Below are positions 53,201 to 64,000 of a DNA stretch of 64,000 bases, piece after piece. This DNA is from Dryas octopetala (taxonomy: Eukaryota > Streptophyta > Magnoliopsida > Rosales > Rosaceae): the NCBI GenBank assembly GCA_963921425.1, contig OY992838.1, positions 11,470,001 to 11,534,000 of the forward strand, read 5' to 3'. A program made the translations under genes and the position numbers. The notes below the pieces were generated by a model. The model had not been told where the DNA came from. It worked only from the letters and a program-made list of their open reading frames with translations, and ran no database searches. Within the stretch, counting starts at the first letter, position 1. Each line of letters opens with the position of its first letter.

Positions 53201-54224
53201 AGAATGTATTATGAAGTGGATTTCCTTGAATCATTATCTCCAGCCATGTTTGCATATGTGTAATTAGTCAATTCAGGCTTACCAATTCCAAAACACAAGG
53301 ATAATTTGGAAGTGCTATTAAAGTCTTGATGGCTTTATCTCATATGGCCTGTAGAAACTCTGGATTACTTAATTTTCATATCAAGTCCAGATAGTTACTA
53401 TCTTAGTAACTGCTTACACGTATGATTACTCCTATAGATCTTCTCACTTATAGTTCTACATGTGAGGTGGAACATCATGGGGATCATAAGCTTCTCACTA
53501 ATAGGAAAATTAAAATGAGAGCTATGGCTTTGTAATCTTGGACCCATAAGCATAGGAATCATATGAGATAGAGAATTTTTGAGGGATACGGGCTGGGTTT
53601 GAACCCATTCTGGGCCCGACAAGTGGTGATACATCACCAAACTGTTACGTTGGGGTCATAATATACGTTAATCTATTGTTCAATTGTCTCTCACGATACC
53701 AAAAAAAACAAATGGGCCAACGAAGATGTAGACATGTTTATAGTATTTGTAGTCAAAATCATTATAATTTTTCCAGAAACCCTGATAAATATTCCTGTTA
53801 TGTTTGCCACTTAAAAATTGCCTTGTTCTTTTAGTTCACTTGTATTTTTGACACTTTTCATGAGAGATACAAAACATGTAGTGATCCTTGACATTTGTTT
53901 ATAAAATAGGTTAATGGCTCAGAAAGCATTGATGATCAGGAAGATCAGGCATCTCAAGTCTCACTGTTCCTTGAAGGATACAAAGAAGGAAGAATAATAA
54001 AGCAAAGAATTGGCGGTCTGTCATTTATGAGCTTTATGACTTCATTTATTGGGATTGGAACTGTGTACATACTTGTTCTGGCAGTTGCAATAATGATGAT
54101 TGTCAAAACGGTCAGTAGAGAGGAACCTCTCATGGTTGGTACTGGAGACCGGGTTGATCGTGCTACAAACTCTACCACTGAGGCTGACAGCAGAGAGAAT
54201 AGATCTGGAGAAAAGGAAGATTAA
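46974..54224 (+). CDS. PDIL5-2: Protein disulfide isomerase-like 5-2 (membrane-anchored PDI)
   Basis: Exons 46974-47195, 47375-47478, 47637-48007, 51640-51947 and 53910-54224 give 439 aa, near the roughly 440 aa of Arabidopsis PDIL5-2. All junctions are GT-AG and in phase. The first of three close in-frame ATGs (46974, 46989, 46998) is used here; any of them gives a signal peptide with core VTLCWVLLLSAVAV. The thioredoxin domain follows, with FYAPWCGHCKRLSP and redox Cys65/Cys68 (CGHC), then DAFPTLKLFMHG with the cis-Pro loop. A b-like domain occupies the middle, and one membrane segment lies near the C-terminus (MTSFIGIGTVYILVLAVAIM) before an acidic tail ending GEKED. The family catalyses disulfide formation in the ER lumen. 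Introns 3 (3.6 kb) and 4 (2.0 kb) are inflated by copia fragments but splice sites are intact. Confidence 0.94.
47204..47244. repeat. (CT)n tract in PDIL5-2 intron 1
   Basis: Interrupted CT repeats starting just 3' of the exon 1 donor. Confidence 0.85.
48240..51270 (-). mobile_element. Antisense Ty1/copia fragment in PDIL5-2 intron 3
   Basis: On the minus strand, gag-like pieces run from about 51264 to 50036: LWLNLEKRFAGISHSHTFQL, MTTYFQTIKQYAGSLAS, and a region before a zinc-knuckle-like stretch with SRGSNNNFRGHNRGR. Integrase-like pieces follow at about 49500-48800: FKARIKNLLGPKIKFLCTD, then INRLPSP, a FGCASFPWFKPYD motif and a GYS-type KGYHCLDL motif. This is the gag-to-integrase order of copia elements. 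Multiple stops and frameshifts show it is inactive, and no RT/RNase H or clear LTR was found within the intron. A roughly 95-bp integrase-like piece also sits inside the gag part (see 50940-51035). Confidence 0.8.
50940..51035. repeat. Misplaced copy of an integrase-region segment (matches about 48993-49083)
   Basis: About 95 bp (ATGGGAAGC-TGCACAGCCAAA, GCTCTGAAGAATTGTGTA, TGGAACATACCCAAATAGC, TTCTGCGAAGAT) occurs in the same orientation at both places with only a few differences. At 48993-49083 it belongs to the integrase FGCASFP region; at 50940 it interrupts gag-like sequence. Confidence 0.88.
52640..53150 (-). mobile_element. Antisense copia RNase H end in PDIL5-2 intron 4
   Basis: The minus-strand translation includes FIATTKAFKEMLWMKRLFKE, LGQGEKKYIL, then after a frameshift SRFSHKIEAR, HDVMETKQLQHEKIHTDDN and SDMVTRYLP. 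This is the typical C-terminal RNase H end of copia polyproteins. It is followed by a purine-rich stretch (AAGAGGGGGAGATTT) where a polypurine tract before a 3' LTR would be expected; the sequence down to about 52105 may be that LTR. Since the gag fragment in intron 3 lies on the wrong side for the same element, this is a separate insertion. Confidence 0.7.
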
Positions 54225-57200
54225 AGTTGGCCTTTTGATGGACTTCTATCCAGATCTGATTGGTATACTGACTGCCCAAAAAAATGACATGTTAAACGCA
54301 AAGTTGCTGTGTGCTGAAATCAATGTATGGAGTATAAGCGTCCATGATTTTGTAGAGAATGATAAATTCCTGTGTACTCTGATGTTTTCCCCTTACAGCA
54401 ATCATCTTTCATATTAAGATTCCACTAGTTAAATGATACATGCAGTCTTAATTTCCGTGTTAATTTGAAGAGCACAAACTTTTTTTTGTTGTGATGTTCA
54501 AGAAAGCTAGATCATTATAGATATTTTTACAGTCATTTTGTTATAATCTATATATACCGTTATTAAATTATTTATTTCTGTTTTGATTCCAGTTCTGGAA
54601 TGGTTGAAGAAAGACTCTGCAATCGTCTATAATTATGTTCATTTTACGTCCATTTTTGCTTGGTCAATCACAAATTTACCCTTCTAAAGAAGGGTATCTA
54701 TTGGAACTTTGGAACCCAAAATTGGTTTAATGGCTTTTTTTTTTTTTTTTTAAATCTTTGGGAACGAGGAATAGAACTTGCGACCTCTCTCAACATGAGA
54801 AGTAAAATTTCACTAGACTAACAATTACTTGGTAAGTTAAGCCATAATGTTAGGTCATCATATTTTCTAAGGGTATCTGTTAAAATTAAACGAGGTGTAA
54901 ATGAGTTTAAAGTTAAATAAATGAAAATGAAACATTTACAAAATTGATAGAAATTGTGTTTTCATAATTATTAGGGTCAAGTACATAAAACCCCCTTGAA
55001 TTACAAGGGGAATTTCAAGTTAGTTTACAACCATTAAAATCTTCAATTTGACACTCAAATTTTGACAAAATTATGTATCAATTAATCCTATCGAAGCCGT
55101 TCGGGTGCAAACGTGTGTATGTTCACACTTGATACCGAACACTTGGTAATGTCGTCGAGAGCTCAATACAATTTTTTGAAAACATGCAATCATTTTTGCA
55201 GAGCCGAGCGCTGCTTCCTCTGCCAGTTTTTGTGGGTAAAGGGTACAGGTTCACCCCATACCTCCTAAAGTGTAGAATGGCCTTTGTGAAGACTTTATCC
55301 CAAAATTCCAGTGTTAAACCTAACATAAAAGCCGACAAACTAGGTACGAGTGCTCGATGCAGAAAAAGTATACATTGTCGAGTAGTGCTTGGCAATAGTT
55401 ACCGAGTACTCAGTGCTATTCGCGAACTTGCCTGAATATGCTTGTCAATCCTACCATTAGGTTGAAGGTTAAAATGTTAAGCACCTATGTGGCATTTGTG
55501 GTTCGTATTTTATACACTCACATGTTATCCAAATTTGTCTGACATAGTAAATTAGGATGAACCCCCTAAAATAGATTTTTTTCTTAGGTTTAACCCACTA
55601 TCTTATTTGGTGAGTTTACCTCTTTGACTAGTGTGCATGTAATTATTTTTTTCTTATATTGTTGGATGAGTTAGCCTAATTCAAAAATTAGGTTTTTATT
55701 TTTTCCTAAAATACCGTCCAACTTATTTTGTAAATGTTTCTACTTAGACATACTTTTCTATATTTATGTAATTTACCTACTTGTGTGCTAATATGAGTAT
55801 TTTATTGTGAGCAAGCTTGTTGCAACTATAATAAAGGGTGTGTCTAATTTGAGGTTTATTTCATACTTGTGCTCGTGTTGTATTTGGTATGTACCATGCC
55901 TGATGGGCTAAATTTTTGAGTTAATCTGACTCATTTATTTGTGTTGTACTCGTGTTGATCCAATCCATTTCATATATGTCGTACAGTGTCCATTTGAATC
56001 GTGTAGTGCTCAGTGCTCCTCCCGACTAGGCAACGCATTTGAAGGTTAATGGTTGTTTTTATGGGCAGCCTACCAAAGGGACACACAATTTCCACATACA
56101 TTTAACAGTTTGGTTGACCAAACTAACAACCAAACCAATGTATGATTAATGTGTTGTTTTTCTAAAAGTTAATTGTCGAATGGAAAGTTTTAAAGATCAT
56201 TGACTAATTTGAAAGACACCATAGTTATTTAGTTTAGGCTTTCTACACGGTGATCCCCATATACCCAATTCTCAAATCAATTTTTGGTATCAAAAAGTGT
56301 AAAAATATAAATTTTGGGGATCACAAACACAATAGTGTTGAGGCCCAAATATAAGGATATTAATATTTAACTCATTTATTTGTTGGTGAGCCAGTCATTT
56401 AATTTAGTGATGGGCCAGTCATTTAATAGTTTTTATTTGTTGGTGGATCAGCCATTTAATTTGGTTTTGGGTATAGTCTATATCCAAAACTGGGGATAAA
56501 TTTTGGGTCTCAAAAAATTATGGAGATCACATTCCGGCCTATTGTGGCTGGACTATACCCATTTTATACCCAAAAAATAGATTTGGAATCATATTTAGGC
56601 TGCATTGTGGAAGGCCTGGCCCATGATTTACAGAAACCCGACACCACTTCACATATTGTCCAAATCAATCCCCAATCTTATTGGTTTGCTTCGGTTAATG
56701 AATTTGTTACATGCATTCTATAACAACAAATAAAGTCTTTATTGAAAATATTCTGCTGCCTATATACATTTTATTACCAATAACATCAAAGGGAAATTTT
56801 CTTTGAAAACAAAGTTTATTCATATCGATCATGCCTGTCCACAAACAAAGCCTTCTAAATGTTCCATATAATTTTTTTTTCAGTATATATACAAACCAAA
56901 GCTCCCTTGTACACCATTGTGCACTGAAGATCAACTTAAGACCTTAAGTTTTGGGGTAAAGACAGCAATAGCGCCAGCCTGCAAAGTTTACGTCAAAAGA
57001 CACATGATTTTTATCTTGGAGAAGTTCTTCCAAATGTTTAGGCGCCTGCTTGTAAAGTCTGCATTAAAAGGGTACATAATTTTAAGCTCCAAGAAGTTCT
57101 TGCAATAAGTAAATAGAACAATTTAAATATAACTATTTAAGATCATCCATTTGATAGTTTGAGTACATTTCTGACCATATATATCTATATGATTCATGTT

Positions 57201-57569
57201 TTCTATTCTTCCATACTAAATAAAACTTTTAAATATAAACTACAAAGTAACTTGAAAAACTATATTCTCCAGTTATATCATACATACATGCATGGAAAAG
57301 CCACAGTACTTCTGGTAAAAGAGAGACACATGAGGGTTTTATTCTGTGAGCCCTTTAATCATTTAAGAAATGCATTGTTGCCATATATGTACCTATTCTG
57401 TACTAGGAAACTTCTCTAATTAAACAAGAATATATTGTATGTAGATCTTATGGGTATAAAGATCAGTTCCCTAATTTTATATTTTGGGTATGTCAAATCA
57501 TTAATCCGACCACCGATTTGGAGGCCAGCAAGGTCGCTGGCCTCTACAATAGACTGGACCGAGAGGTTC

Positions 57570-57570
<1 letters not shown>
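54225..57570. other. PDIL5-2 3' UTR and downstream intergenic DNA
   Basis: The first 300-400 bp are probably 3' UTR. Beyond that no gene is supported. From 54972 a sequence starting AGGGTCAAGTACATAAAACC looks like the left end of a TIR element without a found partner. 55100-55440 has open frames on both strands but no domain. 56380-56470 contains small direct repeats (GCCAGTCATTTAAT). Confidence 0.5.
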
Positions 57571-57573
<3 letters not shown>

Positions 57574-57614
<41 letters not shown>

Positions 57615-57640
57615 ATGCGAAGAGAGAGAAAGAGAGAGGG
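57574..57640. repeat. (GA)n microsatellite
   Basis: About 18 GA units followed by interrupted GAGA sequence. Arg-Glu ORFs in both directions are artefacts. Confidence 0.93.
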
Positions 57641-57789
57641 GAAGGGGCGGGGGTGGCTGAGGGTGGAGTGTTATGTTTCTTTTTTTCTTTTGTCTTTTAT
57701 TGTTTTTCATATTAGGTTAAATTTGTAATTTCAAAAATTCAAAAGAAGGGGTGAAGGGGTGTGTAGTAAGAAAAAGTGAGGTATGCATA

Positions 57790-58199
57790 TAGGGATGGCA
57801 AAATTCCCCGCCCCCGAAAATCTCCGTGGGGACCCGCCCCGATTAAGCGGGTATGGTAATACTATCCCCATCCCCGCCCCGCCCCGTATACCCGTTTAAT
57901 AAAAATATTATATTACATAATTATATTTTAATTTATTTTCTTAATTTTTATTGCATATCTTTAAAATTTAATAGTGTTCTCTTTATGATTTAGTATTATT
58001 GTAATATAATATGATGAATTTTAATGTATTTCATCTATTATATTATATATTTATATTAATTTGATATGTTATTAATAAAAAAAATTATTTTTTTGAAAAT
58101 AATAGGGGCCCCGAATACTCCCGATGGGGACCCGATTACCCGGCGGGGCGGGTATGGTATTGGCAAACCCGCCCCGAACCCACCCCGTTGCCATCCCTA
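57790..58199. mobile_element. hAT-type MITE with perfect 8-bp TSD
   Basis: Ends TAGGGATGGCAA and TTGCCATCCCTA are perfect inverted repeats. TATGCATA flanks both sides (57782-57789 and 58200-58207). Subterminal parts are very GC rich (CCCCGCCCC, GGGGACCCGCCCC; CGGCGGGGCGGG), while the centre is AT rich. 410 bp, no ORF. The CAGGGATG-like start and 8-bp duplication place it in hAT. Confidence 0.93.
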
Positions 58200-58207
58200 T
58201 ATGCATA

Positions 58208-59668
58208 TAACATCATTCTATTCAAATCAGGAAAAACTCTAATTACACGCCTTAATATATTTTTGCACTATACCTCCTTACAATTTTTCCCAGAGAGTTC
58301 CAATTCTAACCTTAAAATAATTGAAAAAACTAAAGAATTAATATCAAGAACTAAATATTTAAAAGATTTAATTTAAAACTAAGATGAAGAAGCCAACAAC
58401 CCCTCTATTCCCTCCGCCAGACACCCCTTCTACCTCCAGCCTACCCCCTATTCTCTCTCCCTCTCCCTCTCCCTCTCATGCTACTAACGACATCTACCCC
58501 ACTCCGATGACCCACTCCATCAAGAGTGAGAAAATAAATATTTATCTATCAAACACACATAAAGCACACACATATGCTGAAAACATAGGATAGCAAAAAT
58601 ATAATATAAATACATATATATATGTATATATATTAGATAGATCATTCTTGCAAATATTTGGTTCGTTCATTTATTTGATCAAGGTTAGATATGTAAATAA
58701 TTTTCGATTTAGCTAATTTTTTACAAGGATGATCTATTAATGGAGATGTAAAAAATGAACGATTCGATTGACACAAAATGACTTGTGTGAGCCATAATAG
58801 GATATACCTTAACATAAATGTTGAGATATATCTCAATAAAAAGGGAGCATGTATATATATATCAATAATGCTAGTTGTCCCACATTTTTTTCTCACATTT
58901 GTATTCAACCTGATGTGTTATTATTTTATTAGAAGGGTATTTCCTTTTTCTTTTTTAGGTTTTATTTTTTAATTTTTAGTATTCAATATATGAATGTCAT
59001 ATAAGATGGTATGAAATTATGGTATAAAAATTGTGGTATGAAAAAACTTAGTAAATTATAAAAATCATGAGCAAACAGAAGGGTTATCGATATATATTAC
59101 CTCTGGTAAATTATTGATTCGATAATTGATTTAAATAGAACCGTAAGACACTCCATCAGAGCCTTCAGACATTAGAAACTCCATTAGAGCCTTCGTAGCC
59201 CTTAGGAAAAATTACAAATGAGTAATTAGCTAGAGAAAGAGAAATGATTGGTTTGTCAACAAACAAACTCTTCGGTCTCGGGCCTCTTTTTATTTAGAAA
59301 TATAGGGTTCTAGAATGACCGAAATTTTGAAAAAACAGTGAGCGCCTTTGGTTTTGAAAAAAACAATGGGCGCTTCAGTTTTGTTTTTCCACAATTTAAG
59401 AAAAAACTGTGGGCGCCTCAGGTTTAGATTTTCTACAGTTTGGAAACAGTCAACCTCTAGTTTTGGTTTTCCACCGAGATCTGTTAGGTGCGCAAAGTGG
59501 GTCCTAGCTAGATAGTAGCAGGTGCTTAATTGTTTGTTATTATCTCTACAATAACGTTATCTTCTGTGTTAAGTCTACATTATAATGTTGTCAATTTTGG
59601 TTTAAGTGCATAAATTTATTTTAAAAATTTTACTTGAGTGCCGGATTTAGTGAGATTTTCTTATATAT
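58208..59668. other. Intergenic sequence; partial MITE-like arm
   Basis: No gene supported. 58384-58590 has a Pro/Ser-rich frame, based on CT/CC-rich sequence. About 58660-58770 (TTGATCAAGGTTAG, TTTTCGATTTAGCTAATTTT, AAGGATGATCT) resembles the interior of the MITE at 60172-60567 and may be a fragment of that family. 59340-59480 has loosely repeated GGGCGCCTCAGTTTTGG-like units. Confidence 0.45.
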
Positions 59669-59677
59669 TAACATAAA

Positions 59678-60756
59678 GGAAGGCAATTTTCGCACTCTAC
59701 TTTTCGTTACTCGCACTTCTTTTATTTTTTAAATTTTTTTTTTTTTTTTATTAAGTAAAATCTCAAATTACCCTTAAACTTTCTTTCTTGCACAACTTTA
59801 TTTTATTTACATAATATCTTTCTGTGTTCTCTACCTCAAATGATCCTCTTTATAGAAAACAACCTAGATGTCCAAAATTAAAGCACCAACAGTCTGTCTA
59901 AGAACCTATTTGGTGCTCTGAATTTATTGAATTTTTACATATTCTAGGAGTAGTAGGACTAGGACTAAGCATGTATGCCTTTCCTATAATTCGATTAGGT
60001 GTTCAATGATTTTTTAAACTAAAACCAAATAAAACATACTAAGGCAAAAATGTAATGTCATTTGCTTAATCTATCTAAGGTTTTCCTAGACATACTTCTG
60101 ATTGACATGCAACGATAAAATTAATTGAAACAAGGAGAGAGAGAGATATATATATATATATATATATATCAAGAATGCTCTAAAACTAACTAGTTAGTAA
60201 GTTAATACAAAACTAACCATCATGTTGGGCCCACTGCACAATGTTATCTCAAAATTCGAACCGTTTATTTTTTAAGCCCTACTTCAAAGATCATTCCTAT
60301 AAAAAATCTCTAAAATCAGAAGTTATTTAGCCATTTGATTATAATAACAACTATTTCTATGCTTTTATCAAAAATATTAATCGTCCATTTATTTGATCTT
60401 AATTCGATGACTACATGATTTTCGATTTAGTTATTTTTTGCAATGATGATCTTTGAAATATGGCCTAAATAATTGATGGTTCGGATTATGAGATTAGTGA
60501 TGTGGTGCGCCCACAAACATGGTTAGCTTCGTATTAACTTGCTAACTTGTTAGTTTTAGAGCACTTCTATATATATATGTTGTAGATGAAAACTAAATAT
60601 CAAGCAATGAACATAAAGAGATTTTCTAATGAAAATGAAGTTGATCAGGAAATAAGGTTTAAGGGTAAATATGAGACTTTATTTAATAAAATTATATGGA
60701 AATTATTTAAAAATTAAAAGAAGTGCAAATAGAGAAAAGTGGAGTGCGAGCCTTCC
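59678..60756. mobile_element. Mutator-like element with 9-bp TSD, host of a nested MITE
   Basis: GGAAGGCAATTTTCGCACTC at the left and GAGTGCGAGCCTTCC at the right are inverted, and arms continue (CTCGCACTTCTTTTATTTTT with TTAAAAGAAGTGCAAAT; ATTAAGTAAAATCTCAAATT with GAGACTTTATTTAAT). TAACATAAA flanks both ends (59669-59677, 60757-60765). The span includes a second element at 60172-60567. Confidence 0.88.
60172..60567. mobile_element. MITE nested within the 59678-60756 element
   Basis: Left end AGAATGCTCTAAAACTAACT, then GTTAGTAAGTTAATAC and AAAACTAACCA, is mirrored by GGTTAGCTTCGTATTAAC, TTGCTAACTTGTTAG and TTTTAGAGCACTTCT. Inner arms pair as well (CATTTGATTATAATAAC-type; ATGATCTTTGAA with TTCAAAGATCAT). 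Flanks are (TA)n on both sides, so the target duplication is hidden in the TA repeat. Confidence 0.85.
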
Positions 60757-61529
60757 TAACATAAAATATAATTAAAGGTGTAAAAAAGGAAATATAATTA
60801 AAGACATGGAAAAGGAATTTTTTATTATCGTCTTTAAGAAAGTTATATATGTATTAAAATAATTTTTTTTATCGTATTCATATTTGTTGATAATTGTTTT
60901 TGATAAAATTGATATGGTCAATGTTCAATAAAAGAAAATATCTTTTTGTTAATTGGTGTGACGATGTTAATATATAAAATGATTACCGACATATATTTTG
61001 CCTCCCCGACAGGTATACCCAATTTCACCTTACACCTTCAAGCTTAACATTTTTCAATGTCAATCCTCAAGTTAAGGTAAACCACATTTTTGGTCCCTAT
61101 GTTTTGGCCCGAAATTAAATGTAGGCTTCCATCATTTAAATTTTGACATTTGGTCTTTTATGTCATTTTCAATCTTAGGACAATTTAAACAAAAATCAAA
61201 TTTTCAATGTGGGGAAAAATTATCCGTTTGTTTTCGAGGAAAATTTTGTTGGGGCCGGATTGAAAAACCATCTTATGGACTTTCTAAGACTAATTTCAAT
61301 TTCAGTTTTCATTTTCATATTTATTTGCTAAAGAAATTTAGGCTCACAAAATTTTTAGGGTTCAAACTTTAAGTTCGGGATTTTTCTGAATTCTTATTTG
61401 AAAATCTCAAGGCCACATACATAATTTTTGGTAATATTTAAGTAAAAGTAAAACTCATGCGTTTAAACAAGTGATTAATTCGTAATTGAAACAAGTGGTG
61501 CATCTTCCATCGATCGTAATTGAACGAGA

Positions 61530-61870
61530 GAGGTTGTGAGCGGTTATGCCCTTCCTCTTGGCTGCATTGTCTCCCCTCAGCTTTCAAAAATTCCGCGTTG
61601 TCATGGGCTTGAGCTCACTTTGGATACATGTTTTGTTCGTTTGTCCTTGAATCTGTTATCCAGACTTCAAGGACACGAAGAAGAATTGTATTTGATGGCC
61701 ATCTCGATCTTCATTGATGTCTAGGGAGTTTGATATTTGTTTTGTAACATTGCAGTTTACTTGCTTGTTCTGGTCTGTAATTTGTGCCGGCTTGGCTTGT
61801 TTTTCAATTGGCTGCAATACTTTTGTAATTCCTTGATTTTTCAATGAAATTTCTCACTCAATAAAAAAAA
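61530..61870 (+). mobile_element. Probable LINE 3' end or retroposed transcript end
   Basis: The stretch has a GC content above its surroundings and ends TTGTAATTCCTTGATTTTTC followed by AATGAAATTTCTCACTCAAT and an A-run, which resembles the 3' ends of plant LINE-type elements or processed transcripts. No reverse transcriptase remains. Confidence 0.35.
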
Positions 61871-62843
61871 TGATTAGTTTTTAAGAAAAAAAAAATCATG
61901 TTGGGTGCAAAATTTCCTAAAATTGCAACCGACATAAAATACAAGAATCAATTAGCAAACTTTAAACCACGTGATTTTTGGGTGAAAACACAGTTTACCT
62001 AAATACTAATGACTAGTTCAAATATCAACATCCCCCCCCACCACATCAGTCTCACCACCAATTCCATTCAGACAATAAATATTAGCGTGGCATATGCAGA
62101 CCCATTTTTATTGAATTCTTCTTGGAAAATGGAAAAAACAAATCATTTAATCCCAAAGTAAAAATCTGAATTCTAACGAATTAACTAATGTAACAATATC
62201 AGTACACATTTAATAGCGAGGTCATACATTCATTTGAGCAATACAGTTTTTTTAAGGACAAATTTTGGGGTGATTATACATTGTTCCTCACAGTTGCTTA
62301 TAATTTGTTCATCATCTAAATAACTTTGTCCAATTAAGATTGAAACATAAAATATTGCTACATGAAAAATAAATAACACAATGGGATTGCCATAGAAAAG
62401 ACAAGCAGCTTGTTCATCAATAAAATCAAGCAAAAACTAGCTTTTCTATCAACTTATATCTACACAACGCAAGCATCTCTCAAGTTAGCGGTTGATAATA
62501 TTTCACCAATTCCAAATATCAAACGCGATGTTAACAATATCAAACACAGCACAAATGCACTCTGACTTTGGGACAATTTGATAGACGTCAGATGTATGAA
62601 CGATAAGCATGTCTTGGACAAAATTATAGACAACCTTATGCTATAATATACAGGTGAGGTGGTGACAAGACACATTCAGGTGTAAAATCTAGCATGGTAG
62701 CAAGCATCCGCATCAGATGAGCTAAATCACGATATTCCCAGTAGTGATGTGAAGCCAAAGTGATGAAAAACATCTCGGTTCACCTCCTGCTTATAACTTA
62801 GCAGCATGTACCCAAAGCTCTCAATTGTATGGTAAATTTGGTA
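61871..62843. other. Downstream flank and probable 3' UTR of the RMR gene
   Basis: No gene is supported. The part nearest 62843 is expected to be the 3' UTR on the minus strand. Short minus-strand frames at 62230-62675 have no recognised domain. Confidence 0.5.
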
Positions 62844-63418
62844 TCAGCATTCGGGAAGAGATTGAGCAGAAGCAAAAGGAGAAAAAGTTGTAGCTGACTC
62901 ACTACAATGCAGTGGATGATGCTGATGACTGGAAGAATTGATGAAGCTTGGTGAGGCATTGCTAGGGCTTGGAATGTGTGCAGACATGTATCTTGAGTTC
63001 AGAGGTGATATAGATGGGTAACATGAGGAATGGGGCGAAATAAAAAAAGAAGCATGAGACCTTTGGGATGAGGCATTTCGGAGATCTACTGAGCTTCGGC
63101 TTACACTGATAGAAGGGGATTGGCGGTAGGAGGACCTAAGAGACTGCTGAATGTAAGCTGTGCTAGCAAGAGAGTGAGAAAGAGAAACTGAAGGGGGTCG
63201 CGACAACGGTGGTCCTATCTGTATGGCTGAAGATGATGCTAATGATGATCTCATAGATGACAGTACAGAGGAAGCCACAGAGGATGGTGTGGATGAAAGC
63301 AATGGTGTGGATTCTGAAGCAGGTGGACCACATGTGTTGGTTCTTGCATCACGCTTACAAACTGGGCAAAAGGTTCTCCATGTAGTAAGCCAAGAATCCA
63401 CACAGAAAGCATGAAATT
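62844..63418 (-). CDS. RMR-type PA-TM-RING E3 ubiquitin ligase, last exon (partial)
   Basis: The minus-strand exon begins after acceptor TTTTGACAG at 63418 with two bases completing a codon, then FHAFCVDSWLTTWRTFCPVCKRDAR, the second half of a RING-H2 finger (His, Cys and the final CPVC ligands), followed by a Ser/Pro-rich tail (ASESTPLLSSTPSSVASSVL..., YRQSPSISVSRSSVDLRNAS) ending SLPEC and TGA at 62844; 575 nt. The CKRDARTxxGxPPASESTPLL-like junction and Ser-rich tail match plant RMR proteins, which carry an N-terminal protease-associated domain, a membrane span and this RING and act in sorting to protein storage vacuoles. The first RING half and everything upstream were not found in 63425-64000, so they lie beyond the window edge after a long intron. 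An ATG reading frame starting at 63425 is an intron artefact. Confidence 0.85.
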
Positions 63419-63425
63419 CTGTCAA

Positions 63426-64000
63426 AATCCGAGAAAAAATAAATTGAGATATATAAACTGTTAAAAGTATAATTTATAACATTAAAAAACACCAAAAAAA
63501 AAAAAAAAAACAGAATTCTTAAGCATAGAAATATAGTTAAGAGAATAACGCTAAACAAATGGAGCATCTCTCAAAGTAATCACATATGTACATGACTAGG
63601 GTGGTTACGGCTGGGCTAGCAAGGAAGGGGGATCCTTTGGCTGGGTTGCTCTAGAACTAAGGAGGAAAGTTGTTCAATACTCTACATGTTGAATATAAGT
63701 ATTCTTTTTGACATTGAACAACCTTCCTGCACTAAGGTAGATTAATATCATACAAGGTCATCAAAGCGGGAGATTTTAAATTTGTCCCTAACAGCCCCTT
63801 GACAATTATCACCTTTGGGTTGTGGCCAGCCTGTATGTAGCAATTGCAAAGTTAACAATTATACATTTAAGTCTGCAAACACAGATGGGAGGAAAATTGA
63901 ATACGATACTAATGACATCAAAATTAGAAAAGCGGCCTCTCATTCAAGAATAATTTAGTATGGAGACCATGTCAATAATCCTAATCTCCGAGTGTAAACT
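63426..64000 (-). other. Intron of the RMR-type gene, running off the window
   Basis: No upstream RING half (Cys-x2-Cys with the following loop) is readable on the minus strand here, so this is interpreted as intron sequence between the last and next-to-last exon. It contains an A17 run near 63494. Confidence 0.6.

Noticed and set aside
57501-57728. Arg/Glu- and Ser/Leu-rich ORFs on both strands
   Set aside because: Translations of the (GA)n tract.
58384-58593. Pro/Ser-rich 69-aa ORF
   Set aside because: Arises from CT/CC-rich sequence without splice or homology support.

Overview
The window is plant nuclear DNA from a eudicot. Genes are widely spaced, have many GT-AG introns and are embedded in AT-rich sequence full of short inverted-repeat transposons, retrotransposon fragments and microsatellites. 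Protein and repeat flavour would suit a woody rosid (Rosaceae-like), but that is a weak inference.

Five conserved housekeeping genes can be assembled exon by exon with all reading phases consistent: (1) an alpha-1,4-fucosyltransferase of family GT10 (FUT13-like, minus strand, 5993-13445, 405 aa, 3 exons, one 6.1 kb intron); (2) a Bet1-like SNARE (minus, 17923-20555, 126 aa, 4 coding exons); (3) the CCA-adding tRNA nucleotidyltransferase (plus, 38040-45996, 578 aa, 15 exons); (4) a PDIL5-2-type membrane-anchored protein disulfide isomerase (plus, 46974-54224, 439 aa, 5 exons); and (5) the last exon of an RMR-type PA-TM-RING ubiquitin ligase (minus, 62844-63418, continuing past the right edge). 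Three of them (FUT13, Bet1-like SNARE, PDIL5-2) act in the secretory pathway and RMR acts in vacuolar sorting. They do not form an operon-like unit; the proximity is ordinary plant gene order.

A sixth, unrecognised small gene (114 aa, three clean exons, 2404-3572) lies in a duplicated segment. The segment at about 1585-5275 recurs at about 30175-37220. In the second copy the gene is broken (premature stop, lost splice sites), and five transposons of different classes have landed. For each of them the first copy keeps a recognisable empty site.

Between genes: 13.8-17.4 kb holds inverted-repeat elements, a copia-like LTR relic, a decayed FAR1/MULE transposase fragment and a GT61 glycosyltransferase pseudo-exon. 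The 21.46-24.03 kb stretch is a MULE-like element with a short three-exon ORF and an unusual array of about 22-bp palindromes. The 24.5-29.9 kb stretch is mostly unrecognised sequence with a poly(A)-tailed retroelement-like insert. The 54.3-62.8 kb stretch contains hAT, MULE and nested MITE insertions. Introns of PDIL5-2 carry two separate antisense copia fragments, and intron 8 of the CCA gene carries a 1.3 kb inverted-repeat element. Two genes (FUT13, CCA enzyme) carry tandem duplications that copied a 3' splice site plus the first 8-9 bases of the exon, leaving decoy acceptors.

No CRISPR array, rRNA or convincing tRNA gene was seen. All exon calls come from reading splice sites and frames by eye.
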